A stretch of DNA of 57,269 bases from Synechococcus sp. AG-679-B05 (GTDB lineage Bacteria; Cyanobacteriota; Cyanobacteriia; PCC-6307; Cyanobiaceae). A model generated the notes under the pieces. The model was not told the origin of the DNA and did not search any database. It saw nothing but the letters and a program-made list of their open reading frames with translations. Positions 36,570 to 45,521 of the stretch are shown here, in pieces. The first letter of the stretch is position 1. Each line of letters begins with the position of its first letter. The stretch is taken from positions 1 to 57,269 of the forward strand of contig QCUJ01000008.1 of the NCBI GenBank assembly GCA_003210795.1, given 5' to 3'. Made by a program: the position numbers and the translations under genes.

Positions 36570-36862
36570 CGATTCCGGGAACGCGCATTGCGAGTTCGAA
36601 TCAGCTCCAATCCCACAAAATTTTCTTCAGGCAAAAGCACAGGGGCATGGAAGACAACACGCCCCTCTTGATGATGAAGATCAACAACAACACCGATTGG
36701 CTCAGGTGAACTGACCGTGTCTGACAAATAATTGAAGTACACAAGCCGTGCAAGACGGATCAGTTCTCTGCTGTCGACACGATCCCAGCGTGGCGTGGTC
36801 GGTGAGCCGGCAGCACCACTGATCTCAAACGACGGTGTTGCAAAAGTAATCGGCTCACCCAC
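36557..36862 (-). CDS. Conserved-looking protein, unknown
   Basis: A 101-residue soluble protein with ISGAAGSPTTPRWDRVDS near the start, then SRELIRLARLVYFNYLSDT, and the strand-rich IGVVVDLHHQEGRVVFHAP. It has no signal or membrane segment. Its 3' end overlaps the start of the prepilin peptidase pseudogene by 13 bases, so it was probably the upstream gene of that unit. I do not recognise the family. Confidence 0.55.
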   Translation of the reverse strand: MGEPITFATPSFEISGAAGSPTTPRWDRVDSRELIRLARLVYFNYLSDTVSSPEPIGVVVDLHHQEGRVVFHAPVLLPEENFVGLELIRTRNARSRNRWKA

Positions 36863-36910
36863 AAACGTAGATGAGCCGATTGTAGAGATGAACTGCTGAG
36901 ACGTTCCAGG

Positions 36911-37813
36911 TCAGCTGACCTTTTTCTTCTCCTCGATCATGCGATGAATGATCGGCGTAAGGATCAATTCCATCGCAAAGCCCATCTTGCCTCCATTCAC
37001 CACGATGCTGGTGGGGCTGGACATGAAGGAGTCGTGAATCATGTTCAACAGGTAGTTGAAATCGATTCCCCAATTTTCCCGGGCACCTTTACGGAAGTGG
37101 ATGATGACGAAACTTTCATCCGGGGTGGGAATGTTCCGGCAGATGAACGGGTTGGAGGTGTCCACCGTGGGCACCCGCTGAAAGTTGATATCGGTGTTGC
37201 TGAATTGAGGGCAAATGTGATTGATGTAATCCGGCATCCGGCGAAGGATGGTGTCCACGATCGCCTCTGCGGAATAACCGCGCTCAGCGTTATCGCGGTG
37301 GATCTTCTGGATCCACTCCAAATTGACAATCGGCACCACACCAACGAGGAGATCGGCCAGATCCGCCACGTCATACCCCTCACCCTTCACCCCACCGTGA
37401 AGGCCTTCGTAGAAGAGAACATCTGTGCCGGATGGAATGTCTTCCCAAGGCGTGAACTGACCCGGGTCAAGGTTCACACCCAGGCGCGCATTGTGCTCAG
37501 CGGCTTCCTCAGGGCTGTGCAGGTAATACCGCTTCTGACCAGCACCGGTTTCGCCGTAGGTGCGAAACAGTTCATCGAGCTTGTCGAAAAGGTTGGCTTC
37601 CGGACCGAAGTGGGAGAAATTTTCACCCTTCGCCAGGGCATCAGCCATGGCCTTTTTCATCGACGTCCGCTCATAGCGGTGGTAGCTGTCGCCTTCCACA
37701 ACGGCAGGCGTGATGCCTTCACGAGCGAAGATGTGTTCGAAGGCGCGCTTGACGGTGCTGGTTCCAGCACCGGACGAACCGGTTACAGCGACGACCGGGT
37801 GACGCTTCGACAT
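36911..37813 (-). CDS. prk: Phosphoribulokinase, proteobacterial (class I) type
   Basis: Prk makes the CO2 acceptor ribulose-1,5-bisphosphate in the Calvin cycle. The 300-residue chain carries the P-loop VTGSSGAGTSTVKRAF at about 10-25 and EGDSYHRYERTSM. Unlike the plant and beta-cyanobacterial enzyme, it has no Cys in or after the P-loop, so the thioredoxin/CP12-type disulphide switch of class II enzymes cannot form. This class I version is expected in alpha-cyanobacteria, which also have proteobacterial Form IA Rubisco. It lies upstream of no obvious partner; leuB precedes it on the same strand. Confidence 0.95.
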   Translation of the reverse strand: MSKRHPVVAVTGSSGAGTSTVKRAFEHIFAREGITPAVVEGDSYHRYERTSMKKAMADALAKGENFSHFGPEANLFDKLDELFRTYGETGAGQKRYYLHSPEEAAEHNARLGVNLDPGQFTPWEDIPSGTDVLFYEGLHGGVKGEGYDVADLADLLVGVVPIVNLEWIQKIHRDNAERGYSAEAIVDTILRRMPDYINHICPQFSNTDINFQRVPTVDTSNPFICRNIPTPDESFVIIHFRKGARENWGIDFNYLLNMIHDSFMSSPTSIVVNGGKMGFAMELILTPIIHRMIEEKKKVS

Positions 37814-37877
37814 CGACGCGGGGACAAGATGCCCGGCGAGTTTGCCAGATCAAGGCCCACTTTCACCACTACGTTCG

Positions 37878-38951
37878 TTAAAGAGCTTTCACCAGTTCCT
37901 GGCCCATCGCCTGACATCCCAGCTGTGTACAGCCTTCCGCCATCAAATCACCGGTGCGGAAGCCCGCAGCAAGAACCCGGTCCACAGCGGCCTCAAGCGC
38001 ATCAGCTGCCGCTGACTGCTTCAAACCAATCCGCAACATCATCGCGGCGGAGAGCACCATCGCCATGGGATTGGCCTTGTCTTGACCAGCGATATCGGGC
38101 GCTGATCCATGCACCGGCTCAAACAGACCTGGGCCATCACTGCCCAACGAAGCCGAAGGCAGCATGCCGATCGAGCCGGTCAGCATCGCCGCTTCATCGC
38201 TGAGAATGTCGCCGAACAGGTTGCCGGTGAGCAGCACATCGAACTGGCGTGGATCACGCACCAGCTGCATGGCGGCGTTGTCCACGTACATGTGACTCAC
38301 TTCAACCCCGCTGTAGCCAGGGGCCATTGCATCGACGCGATCCCGCCAGAGCTGACTCACATCAAGGACATTGGCCTTGTCAACGGAACAGAGCCGACCT
38401 CGACGCTCCCGGGCGATGTCAAAGGCCACCTTGGCGATGCGATCAACCTCAGAGCCGGAATAGGTCATCGTGTTGAAGCCGCGCTCATCGCCATCGGCCT
38501 CGAGGCGACCCTTGGGCTGACCAAAATAAATTCCGCCTGTCAGTTCTCGCACCACCATTAGGTCCACACCCTCGATCACCTCACGCTTGAGGCTGCTGGC
38601 ATCAATCAGAGCCGGAACAATCTTGACCGGACGGAGGTTGGCGAAAAGGTCCATACCGGCCCTGAGACCAAGCAGGCCGGTTTCCGGCCGCTTCTCACGA
38701 GGAAGGCTGTCGAAACGCGGGCTGCCGATGGCGGCCAGCAGAACTGAATCAGAGGCTTTGCAGGCCGCCAGAGTGCTGGCAGGGAGAGGTTCACCCGTGG
38801 CATCGATGGCGCTGCCACCGATCGGTTGTTCCTCGAAGACCAGTTCAAAACCGTGACGTTCGCTCACCGCCTCCAGCAACCACCGCGCCACGGTGGTGAT
38901 CTCCGGGCCGATGCCGTCGCCGGGGAGCAGAACGACGCGGTGCTGAGCCAT
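37878..38951 (-). CDS. leuB: 3-isopropylmalate dehydrogenase
   Basis: LeuB oxidises and decarboxylates 3-isopropylmalate in leucine biosynthesis. The 357-residue chain shows the opening [14 protein letters not shown], the substrate-binding [25 protein letters not shown], the Mg2+ aspartates in [14 protein letters not shown], and the NAD-binding [18 protein letters not shown] near the end. The length matches the family. It follows lpxD on the same strand with 30 bases between and precedes prk by 64 bases. Confidence 0.97.
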   Translation of the reverse strand: MAQHRVVLLPGDGIGPEITTVARWLLEAVSERHGFELVFEEQPIGGSAIDATGEPLPASTLAACKASDSVLLAAIGSPRFDSLPREKRPETGLLGLRAGMDLFANLRPVKIVPALIDASSLKREVIEGVDLMVVRELTGGIYFGQPKGRLEADGDERGFNTMTYSGSEVDRIAKVAFDIARERRGRLCSVDKANVLDVSQLWRDRVDAMAPGYSGVEVSHMYVDNAAMQLVRDPRQFDVLLTGNLFGDILSDEAAMLTGSIGMLPSASLGSDGPGLFEPVHGSAPDIAGQDKANPMAMVLSAAMMLRIGLKQSAAADALEAAVDRVLAAGFRTGDLMAEGCTQLGCQAMGQELVKAL

Positions 38952-38982
38952 GACGGACCGGAATGGCGAATTGGTGGCGAGA

Positions 38983-40026
38983 CTACTGAGGGGCGTTCCG
39001 CTTCAGCTCCCGCAGAGTCTTTGTGATCTCCGGCAGCTTGCTGAAGGTGCTTGCACAGCGCAGCCAGAGTCGGTTGGGGATGGCGGGAAATCCACTCACT
39101 ACCTGCCCCGCAGCCACATTGGAAGTCAAACCACTCTTGGAGCTGGCGATCACCCGATCACCAACGACCACACGATTCGCCACACCGACCTGACCGGCCA
39201 GGATGACGCCGTTGCCGATCTGAGCCCCACCGGCGATCCCCACCTGTGCGGCAAGGGCGCAGCCGCGACCAACGCTGACCCCGTGGCCGATCTGCACCAG
39301 GTTGTCAATTTTGGTGCCCGCACCAATCCGGGTTTCACCCACAGAAGGTCGATCAATGGTGGTTCCGCTGCCCAGCTCAACCTGGTCTTCCAGCACAACC
39401 CGACCTGTCTGTGGCATTTTCCGCCACCCCTTGGCCGTTGGCACAAAACCAAACCCTTCCGAACCAACAACAGCATTGGCACTGATCACACAACCGCGAC
39501 CCAGATGACTGCCGGGATAAAGAACGGCATTGGCATGCAGCTCACAGCCATCCCCCACAAGGACGCCTTCGTAAATCACCACTCCGGGATGCACCACACA
39601 ATTCGCCCCGACGCAGCTGCCAGCGCCGATGCAGACCCTGGGACCGATCGCCGTGCCTGCCCCAACCACAGCCCGCTCATCGATCACAGCCGTTGGATGA
39701 ATCTCGGCCGGTGGCCGGCGGCGTGGAACCAGTTGATCCAGAGCTTCCGCAAAGGCCAGGCGCGGGTCGGAGAACACCGCAAAGGGAATCTCACGTTGAC
39801 TCGCACGATCAATCAGGTCCTGTTGATCCGGGAGCAGAAGAGCCCCCACACAGCTTTGCCCCAGCTCTGAACTGAGAGCGTTTCCTTTCTCCAAAAAGCT
39901 GAGCTGATCCGCCGCGGCCAGCTCAAGGGAAGCGGCACCCGTCAACGGAGGATCAGCACCGGGGTTGCTCCAGAGCAATCCTGCATCCCCCGTTTGCAGG
40001 GCCTTGAGCAGGGAGCTGAAGCGCAT
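38983..40026 (-). CDS. lpxD: UDP-3-O-(3-hydroxyacyl)glucosamine N-acyltransferase
   Basis: LpxD adds the N-linked acyl chain in lipid A synthesis. It is a 347-residue left-handed beta-helix protein: an N-terminal domain of about 100 residues, then many hexapeptide repeats such as [32 protein letters not shown] and the family-specific [13 protein letters not shown]. The ATG at 40026 starts [10 protein letters not shown]; a TTG six bases upstream is also open. It lies between proB and leuB on the minus strand. Confidence 0.95.
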   Translation of the reverse strand: MRFSSLLKALQTGDAGLLWSNPGADPPLTGAASLELAAADQLSFLEKGNALSSELGQSCVGALLLPDQQDLIDRASQREIPFAVFSDPRLAFAEALDQLVPRRRPPAEIHPTAVIDERAVVGAGTAIGPRVCIGAGSCVGANCVVHPGVVIYEGVLVGDGCELHANAVLYPGSHLGRGCVISANAVVGSEGFGFVPTAKGWRKMPQTGRVVLEDQVELGSGTTIDRPSVGETRIGAGTKIDNLVQIGHGVSVGRGCALAAQVGIAGGAQIGNGVILAGQVGVANRVVVGDRVIASSKSGLTSNVAAGQVVSGFPAIPNRLWLRCASTFSKLPEITKTLRELKRNAPQ

Positions 40027-40061
40027 GATCAAACGGCGCGGCGGCCGGATCGTAAGCGCGC

Positions 40062-41135
40062 TCAGCGTTGATGCAGCACCAGTGCATCCCGGTGGACCAC
40101 CACTGGGGATGGCACGGTGGCGTCCATCTCCATCAAGGCCTGTCGCAACTGATCGCTGGCCATGGAACAGAGACCACGACCCAGCTCATCTCCCCGGGAA
40201 TCCACCAACCGAACAGCCTGGTTGGAGGAAAACTGCCCCTCCACTGCCGTGATCCCAACCATCAGCAGTGACGCGCCTTGATGCTGCAGGGCGACACAGG
40301 CTCCGGCATCCAGTTCCAGAGTGCCTTCAGGTTCCAAGACATGGGCCAGCCAGCTGCGCCGATTGCCAAGGGGATCCGGATGTGGATGAAACACTGTGCC
40401 CCCGCGTCCACCGGCTAGAAGAGCCTCCAAGCGCCCGGGGTCACGGCCATCATCAAGCTGCATGGTGACGCCGCTGGCGGTGGCGATGCGCGCGGCCGCC
40501 AGTTTGGTGGTCATACCCCCCGTTCCCCAGCGCCCACCATCACCGGCTACCGCCTGAAGCGCCTCCAGATCCTTGGGGTGATGGACATCCGCAATCGGCA
40601 GGGCGCCGTCATCCCGGCGTGGATCGGCGGAATACAACCGATCCACATCGGTCAGCAAAAGCAGCTGATCCGCTTTCAACGCTGCAGCAACGAGGGCGGA
40701 AAGGGTGTCGTTGTCGCCGAAGCGCAGCTCGACAGGGGAAACGGCATCGTTTTCGTTCACGACAGGCAGAACCCCCCAATCGAGCAGTTGCAGCAGGGTT
40801 CCGGAGGCTTTCTGGTAGCGAAGTCGGTCCACCAGATCTGAACGGGTCAGCAAAACCTGGGCCACGCGGGATCCGTAACGCCCCATCGCGCTCTCGTACA
40901 AAGCCATCAGATGGCCCTGCCCCACGGCCGCTGCCGCCTGAAGCGCCACCACAGAGGTTGGACGCTGGCTCAAACCAAGCCGTTGACAACCCAGACCCAC
41001 GGCACCACTGGTGACCAGTACGACCTGATCACCACGTTGCTGCGCAGCGGCGATTCCCCGGGCGTAACCCTCGATCGCGGCTGCTGTATCCCCCCGCAGC
41101 AGGCTTGTGCCCAGCTTGACCACCCACAGCGTCAT
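40062..41135 (-). CDS. proB: Glutamate 5-kinase
   Basis: ProB phosphorylates glutamate as the first step of proline synthesis. The 357-residue chain has a kinase domain starting [13 protein letters not shown], the [11 protein letters not shown] loop, [12 protein letters not shown] and [14 protein letters not shown], followed by a C-terminal PUA domain ([16 protein letters not shown]). The ATG at 41135 overlaps the stop of the upstream YqeG-type gene by four bases, so translation is coupled; a longer reading from 41156 would lie inside that gene. Confidence 0.96.
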   Translation of the reverse strand: MTLWVVKLGTSLLRGDTAAAIEGYARGIAAAQQRGDQVVLVTSGAVGLGCQRLGLSQRPTSVVALQAAAAVGQGHLMALYESAMGRYGSRVAQVLLTRSDLVDRLRYQKASGTLLQLLDWGVLPVVNENDAVSPVELRFGDNDTLSALVAAALKADQLLLLTDVDRLYSADPRRDDGALPIADVHHPKDLEALQAVAGDGGRWGTGGMTTKLAAARIATASGVTMQLDDGRDPGRLEALLAGGRGGTVFHPHPDPLGNRRSWLAHVLEPEGTLELDAGACVALQHQGASLLMVGITAVEGQFSSNQAVRLVDSRGDELGRGLCSMASDQLRQALMEMDATVPSPVVVHRDALVLHQR

Positions 41136-41653
41136 GCCGCAGGGGCCCCCAACCATCGCGCGAGAGTCCGCTCCAGCCGCTGGATCCCATCACGGGAACA
41201 GGGCCCACCATTACTGGCAATCGGCCGAACCAAAACCGTGAACAAACCAAGGCGGTTGCCGCCGAGAACATCGGTGAACAAACGATCCCCCACCATGGCG
41301 ATGCGCTCCGGCGGAAGGTTCAGTTCAGCCACAACACGGCGCAGCGCAGCACGATGGGGCTTGCGCGCACCACAGGTGAAATCCACGTTCAGCTGATCCG
41401 CCACGGCGGAGATCCGCCGCTGTGATGGGTTGTTGCTGAACAGGTGCAGGTGCAGGCTTTGACCCGCATCAACCAACCAGGCCTTCACCGGCGCTGACAG
41501 CTGAACATCCCGGCCAGTGAGAAGGGTGCGATCGACATCGATCAACGCTGCCCGTATGCCATGGGAGAGCAGATCGGACAGCGAAAGCTGAGCGATGGTC
41601 TGGCCTGGATCCCAGGAGGGTTGCAGGCAGTGACGGCCACTCACTCCGGCCAT
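41132..41653 (-). CDS. YqeG-family HAD phosphatase
   Basis: A 173-residue HAD phosphatase of the YqeG (HAD subfamily IIIA) type. The nucleophile motif ALIDVDRTLL lies at about 36-45, with the usual DxD altered only in its hydrophobic positions; motif II is LFSNNPSQ, and the Lys of motif III and the Asp pair in MVGDRLFTDVLGGN follow. Members occur widely next to other housekeeping genes; the natural substrate is not settled, a phosphatidylglycerophosphate-like or phosphosugar role being possible. Its start overlaps the DUF3727 stop by 13 bases. Confidence 0.9.
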   Translation of the reverse strand: MAGVSGRHCLQPSWDPGQTIAQLSLSDLLSHGIRAALIDVDRTLLTGRDVQLSAPVKAWLVDAGQSLHLHLFSNNPSQRRISAVADQLNVDFTCGARKPHRAALRRVVAELNLPPERIAMVGDRLFTDVLGGNRLGLFTVLVRPIASNGGPCSRDGIQRLERTLARWLGAPAA

Positions 41654-42192
41654 TCCCGCTCCTCCAGTTCCGCCTCGATACGGGGCTGGATGCGATCGAA
41701 GGCCTCCCCTTCCACCAATTCGGCCTGGCCATCCACCATTCGAGCTACCACGAAGAAGGGATCCAGAGGGATGTACAGGCCATAGTCCTGTTCCTTGACC
41801 ATGAAGCTCACCAGAAGCTCATAGGTCTCCGCGTCCTCGTCTCCATCGTCCTCATCCTCTTCATCCAACTCATCCGGGTCAGGCTCGTCCAGTTCCCCGC
41901 TGACGGTGAGGGTCACAGCGGAACGCACCAGGGTTAGCTCATGCTCCTGGAGAACAACGTCCGCAACCGAGAGGATCGGTTCACTGCTGTCGACACTGGT
42001 GATCGGCTCCGGATCACCCTCGTCCTGAAGCCGGAACAGGGATACCGGCGTATCCACAGGTGTAAGCAGCGCGTAATCCTGCCCATCGAGTGGGATCAGC
42101 TGCTCCAGGAAGCAGAGCAGGTCCTTTCCGTCACTGTCCCGCACGAGCACGGTGGGAACGTCACCGCTGCTGCCGGTGGCGGAGTCGCGCAT
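41641..42192 (-). CDS. DUF3727 protein
   Basis: A 183-residue acidic protein of the cyanobacterial DUF3727 family. It has two beta-rich segments (VLVRDSDGKDLLCFLEQLI, and YELLVSFMVKEQDYGLYIP) joined by an Asp/Glu-rich linker at about 115-135. The first part resembles the DUF1292 fold found in small Gram-positive proteins. The start is taken as the ATG at 42192; a GTG at 42207 would add five residues. It is embedded in a dense cluster with ruvX and the YqeG-type phosphatase. Its function is unknown. Confidence 0.8.
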   Translation of the reverse strand: MRDSATGSSGDVPTVLVRDSDGKDLLCFLEQLIPLDGQDYALLTPVDTPVSLFRLQDEGDPEPITSVDSSEPILSVADVVLQEHELTLVRSAVTLTVSGELDEPDPDELDEEDEDDGDEDAETYELLVSFMVKEQDYGLYIPLDPFFVVARMVDGQAELVEGEAFDRIQPRIEAELEEREWPE

Positions 42193-42212
42193 GAAATCGG
42201 AAGGCACTGAGC

Positions 42213-42686
42213 TCAGGATCCACCATCGCGTGGCGTGGTGCCCGCGGGACCTCCATCAGGCTGGGCCGGTTTTAACTCCGGCCCCTCCTGCAACCACTGC
42301 TCCAAGAGCAGGGCAGCCGCCGCACTATCCAGTCGACCACTGCGATCACCCGCCAGACCATGGCGTTCCGCGGCAGCCCAGGTACTGCTGTGTTCATTGA
42401 CCCAGGCCAGGGGAAGCTCAAGGGCAGCAGCCAAGCGCAACCCGTAGCGGCGGCAGTGCACCGCCTGTTCCGTGGGATCTCCGGCCGCATCGAGGGGCAG
42501 ACCCACCACCAGGCCTTGCACATGGCGTTCGCGGCAGTGGCGTCGCAAGAACGTCAGGTCAGCTTCAAAGCGGCCGCGATGCAACGCAGGCAGGGGGGTG
42601 ACCGTGATGCCGAGGCCATCACAACCTGCCAGGCCAATACGACGACGGCCCACATCCAGGCTGAGCACTGAGCAGGGAACGGGCAC
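42213..42686 (-). CDS. ruvX: Holliday junction resolvase-like protein, RuvX/YqgF
   Basis: A 157-residue RNase H-fold nuclease of the YqgF family, involved in 16S rRNA 5' processing and possibly in recombination. The metal-binding Asp in LSLDVGRRRIGLA is at about residue 9; GLVVGLPLDAAGD and VNEHSSTWAAA follow, with the final Asp/Ser in RLDSAAAALLLEQWL. The GTG at 42686 is preferred: it lies one base after the stop of the upstream GNAT gene, and the long open reading above it overlaps that gene. Confidence 0.9.
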   Translation of the reverse strand: MPVPCSVLSLDVGRRRIGLAGCDGLGITVTPLPALHRGRFEADLTFLRRHCRERHVQGLVVGLPLDAAGDPTEQAVHCRRYGLRLAAALELPLAWVNEHSSTWAAAERHGLAGDRSGRLDSAAAALLLEQWLQEGPELKPAQPDGGPAGTTPRDGGS

Positions 42687-42687
42687 C

Positions 42688-43683
42688 TCAGCGGCGACCG
42701 AGGCTGGGGGAGGGGAACGGTTGCCCCTGGGGACGCAAGCGGCTGAAAACCTGATCCAGTGAGCGGCTGAGCTGGGCGTTGCGGGGCGTCGTCTGACGGC
42801 GCCAGAGACTGCGACCAAGCAACAACTGCTCCTCTCCGCGCGTCCAGCCTTGGTCCAGCAGACGCTCCGCCATCGGAGCATCGTCCAAGACTGTCACAAG
42901 GCTGGCGGAGGCCTGGGAGCCATGAATCCGCTGAAGCACGTAAGGGAGAGCTTGATCCAGGCGTGGGTCCCAGGCCACATCGCGCATCAGTTCAAGCTGA
43001 CGGGCTTGTCCTCGCTCATTCAGCTGCAAACAACCGGCCAGAACCGTGTCGCCAGCGAGAAGGACACCGCAGCCGACACCACGACGATCCAGAAGATCAA
43101 GCCAATGGCGATCTGTGATCTGGCGCAGATGGCTGAAACAGCCGCCCTGCTCAAGCGGCCATAAACGCTGGGCGTTGCGACGATTGATCGGTTGCCATGC
43201 CAGACCCGGCGGCAAAGGAGCTGCAGCCTTGAACGGCTCCGCGGGAGGCAGCCAGACCTGGAATGGACGCAAGGGCTGAAAGCCAAGCTCACGCAGCAGT
43301 GCGATGGCATCGCCATCGGCCGCTGGACAGCGAATCACCCAGCTGCGCACCTGGTGTTCTCCCCGCTGAACAGCCGCTTGAAGAAGCGTGCGTTGAACGG
43401 TTCGTCGGCTGACCTGAGCGCTGGTGCGCAGCTGCTGAGGCCAATGCAGGGTCCAGCAGCTGCCGCGACGATTGATCGGATGGGAGACCGCGGCTGCCAG
43501 GGGGCCTTCCGCATCAACTCCAACCACACAACGGGGGGAACGGCTGGGCAGAAGATCAGGAAAGCGCTGCTCGATCCGGGCGGCCAGATCGCCCAACAAC
43601 ACACCTTGCAACTGCGGAAACCAGGCAAGATGCGTTGGGTTGAGTGGCTCAACTTTGAGGTTGGAGCAGGGGCCCTGAGTCAT
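42688..43683 (-). CDS. GNAT-like N-acetyltransferase-fold protein
   Basis: A 331-residue protein with two probable GNAT-like halves. The first has CWTLHWPQQLRTSAQVSRRT and AIALLRELGFQPLRPFQVWL, the second LLAGDTVLAGCLQLNE and LLDQGWTRGEEQLLLGRSLW. The acetyl-CoA pyrophosphate loop (Q/RxxGxG/A) is not clear in either, so activity is uncertain. It belongs to the minus-strand run above ruvX, with one base between its stop and the ruvX start. The substrate is unknown. Confidence 0.7.
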   Translation of the reverse strand: MTQGPCSNLKVEPLNPTHLAWFPQLQGVLLGDLAARIEQRFPDLLPSRSPRCVVGVDAEGPLAAAVSHPINRRGSCWTLHWPQQLRTSAQVSRRTVQRTLLQAAVQRGEHQVRSWVIRCPAADGDAIALLRELGFQPLRPFQVWLPPAEPFKAAAPLPPGLAWQPINRRNAQRLWPLEQGGCFSHLRQITDRHWLDLLDRRGVGCGVLLAGDTVLAGCLQLNERGQARQLELMRDVAWDPRLDQALPYVLQRIHGSQASASLVTVLDDAPMAERLLDQGWTRGEEQLLLGRSLWRRQTTPRNAQLSRSLDQVFSRLRPQGQPFPSPSLGRR

Positions 43684-43727
43684 CACTTCCCCCTCCGAGC
43701 CAGTAACTCAACTCAATCTAGTGGTCA

Positions 43728-44885
43728 TCACAGGGTTGGACGCACGAGCACCAGAGGGGTGCGCTGGTTGGCGTTTCCTGCGGGATTCGGCTTGAGCGCT
43801 CGCGTCAGCAGATCTTCATCACAGCCGGAGCTGGAGGCCAGCACTTTGACGCGACCGAGATCGTTGACGTCAACGATGGCAACGGCGACACCCAGTGCTG
43901 ATGCTGCCTCCTCGCAGAACGCCTGCGAACGGTCCGGCCCCAGAACAATCGTCTGGTCATAGGGAGGCGTTGTACCGGTGATGTCGTCGATCAACCTCGC
44001 CTGATCGCCGGCCAACCGATAAAAGCCGCCGGGGACACCTGCCAGTTTCAACAACAAGCCACCAATCCAGGCACACAACACCCGTGTAGGCCCGACAAGA
44101 TCGATCAGAGTCTGCATTCCGCAGGCTGTGGCCAGACTGCTGGTGGGATGGAAAACGCGGCAGGCCAGACGGGCCACCAGACCAGGATTCACTTCACTGG
44201 GGTGTCGATAACGGCCTTGGATGACCGCCAAAGGCGTTTCCCCAAGTGTGAGCACATCACCCGGCTGAACAACGTTTTCGGCGTAGCGGCGCAAAACCGC
44301 GATCGGATCGTCCAGGGGGCCGAGCAGGTGGGTGCGCAGAGGAAGCACCTGGCAACGCTCCCCGGATTGGAATGAAGCGTCGGCTGCCGATATTGGGTTC
44401 GGGCGACGCAGTGGAACCAACACACCCTGGCGTCGAGGCAGCCGACCGAACGGTCCGTAATTGATCCAATAAATCTCAACCCAGAGGCTGTCAACGACGC
44501 TCTGAGCCTCGGGGCCGCTGATCGTGATGCTGACCCGGGCGCAGGTGCTGCTGCGCCCTTTGACGATGTAAGCCGCCCAATAGCCATCAGCTCGCGACTC
44601 CTCGTCGGGATGATGGGCTTCGATCCGAGTGGTCACCTGCAGGCCAGAGGGATCGGCCTGCCCCAGCAACACCGGATCAACCCTCAGCTCGGGGACGAAC
44701 ACCTCCATGCGTCGGTGGGGATTACTGATTTCCAGCCAACCCGTCACATGAATCGTGTCGGCGTCATTCTGAACACTCCAATCTCTGGGACTGAGCCGCA
44801 AGGGGGAAGCGGGACGAAGCCGATGACGCAGTTCGAGCCAGGTGACTCCGAGTCCAAGGGCCAACGGAGCGATCAGCACAGACAC
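43728..44885 (-). CDS. CofE-like (F420 gamma-glutamyl ligase-like) protein
   Basis: A 385-residue protein. After a short N-terminal hydrophobic segment and a roughly 150-residue domain of unknown type, the second half resembles the CofE/F420-0:gamma-glutamyl ligase fold: NVVQPGDVLTLGETPLAVIQ, then HPSEVNPGLVARLACRVFHP and FYRLAGDQARLIDDITGT. Cyanobacteria of this group are not known to make F420 through the usual pathway, so a different ligase substrate is more likely. The start is a GTG at 44885. Confidence 0.75.
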   Translation of the reverse strand: MSVLIAPLALGLGVTWLELRHRLRPASPLRLSPRDWSVQNDADTIHVTGWLEISNPHRRMEVFVPELRVDPVLLGQADPSGLQVTTRIEAHHPDEESRADGYWAAYIVKGRSSTCARVSITISGPEAQSVVDSLWVEIYWINYGPFGRLPRRQGVLVPLRRPNPISAADASFQSGERCQVLPLRTHLLGPLDDPIAVLRRYAENVVQPGDVLTLGETPLAVIQGRYRHPSEVNPGLVARLACRVFHPTSSLATACGMQTLIDLVGPTRVLCAWIGGLLLKLAGVPGGFYRLAGDQARLIDDITGTTPPYDQTIVLGPDRSQAFCEEAASALGVAVAIVDVNDLGRVKVLASSSGCDEDLLTRALKPNPAGNANQRTPLVLVRPTL

Positions 44886-44948
44886 AGCGTCTAAAAAAGT
44901 TCGCCGCAGCGTAAAGCTGCATCAGCGGTCCACACGCGATCCGATGCG

Positions 44949-45491
44949 TTATCCGGATGTGACCTCGATGTTCACCTCGTTGAAGCTGCCCTCCTGATCG
45001 AGTGACGGCAACTCCGGCGCCGGCAGACCTGTGGCCTCGCTGATCCCCGCATTGATCTCGTTCAGAGGAACCTGCCCCTCCTGGTCAAACATCACACGCC
45101 CGTCGGGACCGATCACAACCACTTGCGGAATCAAGCCGTGCCAGTAGCTGGCCGGATCAGCGGGGCCCGTCGCCTCGCGGCCCTGCAGAGGGTCAACGGT
45201 GAGAGGCAAAAGATCGATGTTGCGCCCCCACAGCCGCTGCAGCTCTGACACCACAGGAGCAAAACGTTTGCTCACAGCGCTGTCATCGAGGTAGTAAACG
45301 ATCACGGCGGTGCGCCCCTGATCCAGGGCCTCCGACAGGGGATTGGCGGGGGGAACCAAGGAGCCGTTGCCGGCATAGAGGGCATAGATATTGCCGTCGT
45401 AACGATCGTCGTTGAGAACGGCCTGAGCCGGGGTAACCACAAGCAGCAGAGCAGCAAGAAGGATCAGAGCGCGAACCAGTAGACAACCCAT
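44949..45491 (-). CDS. Thioredoxin-fold protein of the thylakoid/periplasm, lacking CxxC
   Basis: A 180-residue exported protein: signal peptide to about residue 23 (ALILLAALLLVVTPAQA), then NDDRYDGNIYALYAGNGSLV and a thioredoxin-like domain with YYLDDSAVSKRFAPVVSEL where the redox CxxC would be. Neither Cys is there, so it is not a disulphide reductase. The type is annotated in cyanobacteria as a factor for photosystem I accumulation in thylakoids; I can see the fold and export, while the photosystem role rests on the family. The ATG at 45491 gives the best signal. Confidence 0.75.
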   Translation of the reverse strand: MGCLLVRALILLAALLLVVTPAQAVLNDDRYDGNIYALYAGNGSLVPPANPLSEALDQGRTAVIVYYLDDSAVSKRFAPVVSELQRLWGRNIDLLPLTVDPLQGREATGPADPASYWHGLIPQVVVIGPDGRVMFDQEGQVPLNEINAGISEATGLPAPELPSLDQEGSFNEVNIEVTSG

Positions 45492-45521
45492 CAAGCCGAG
45501 GTCGGAACGGCCATTGTGGCC

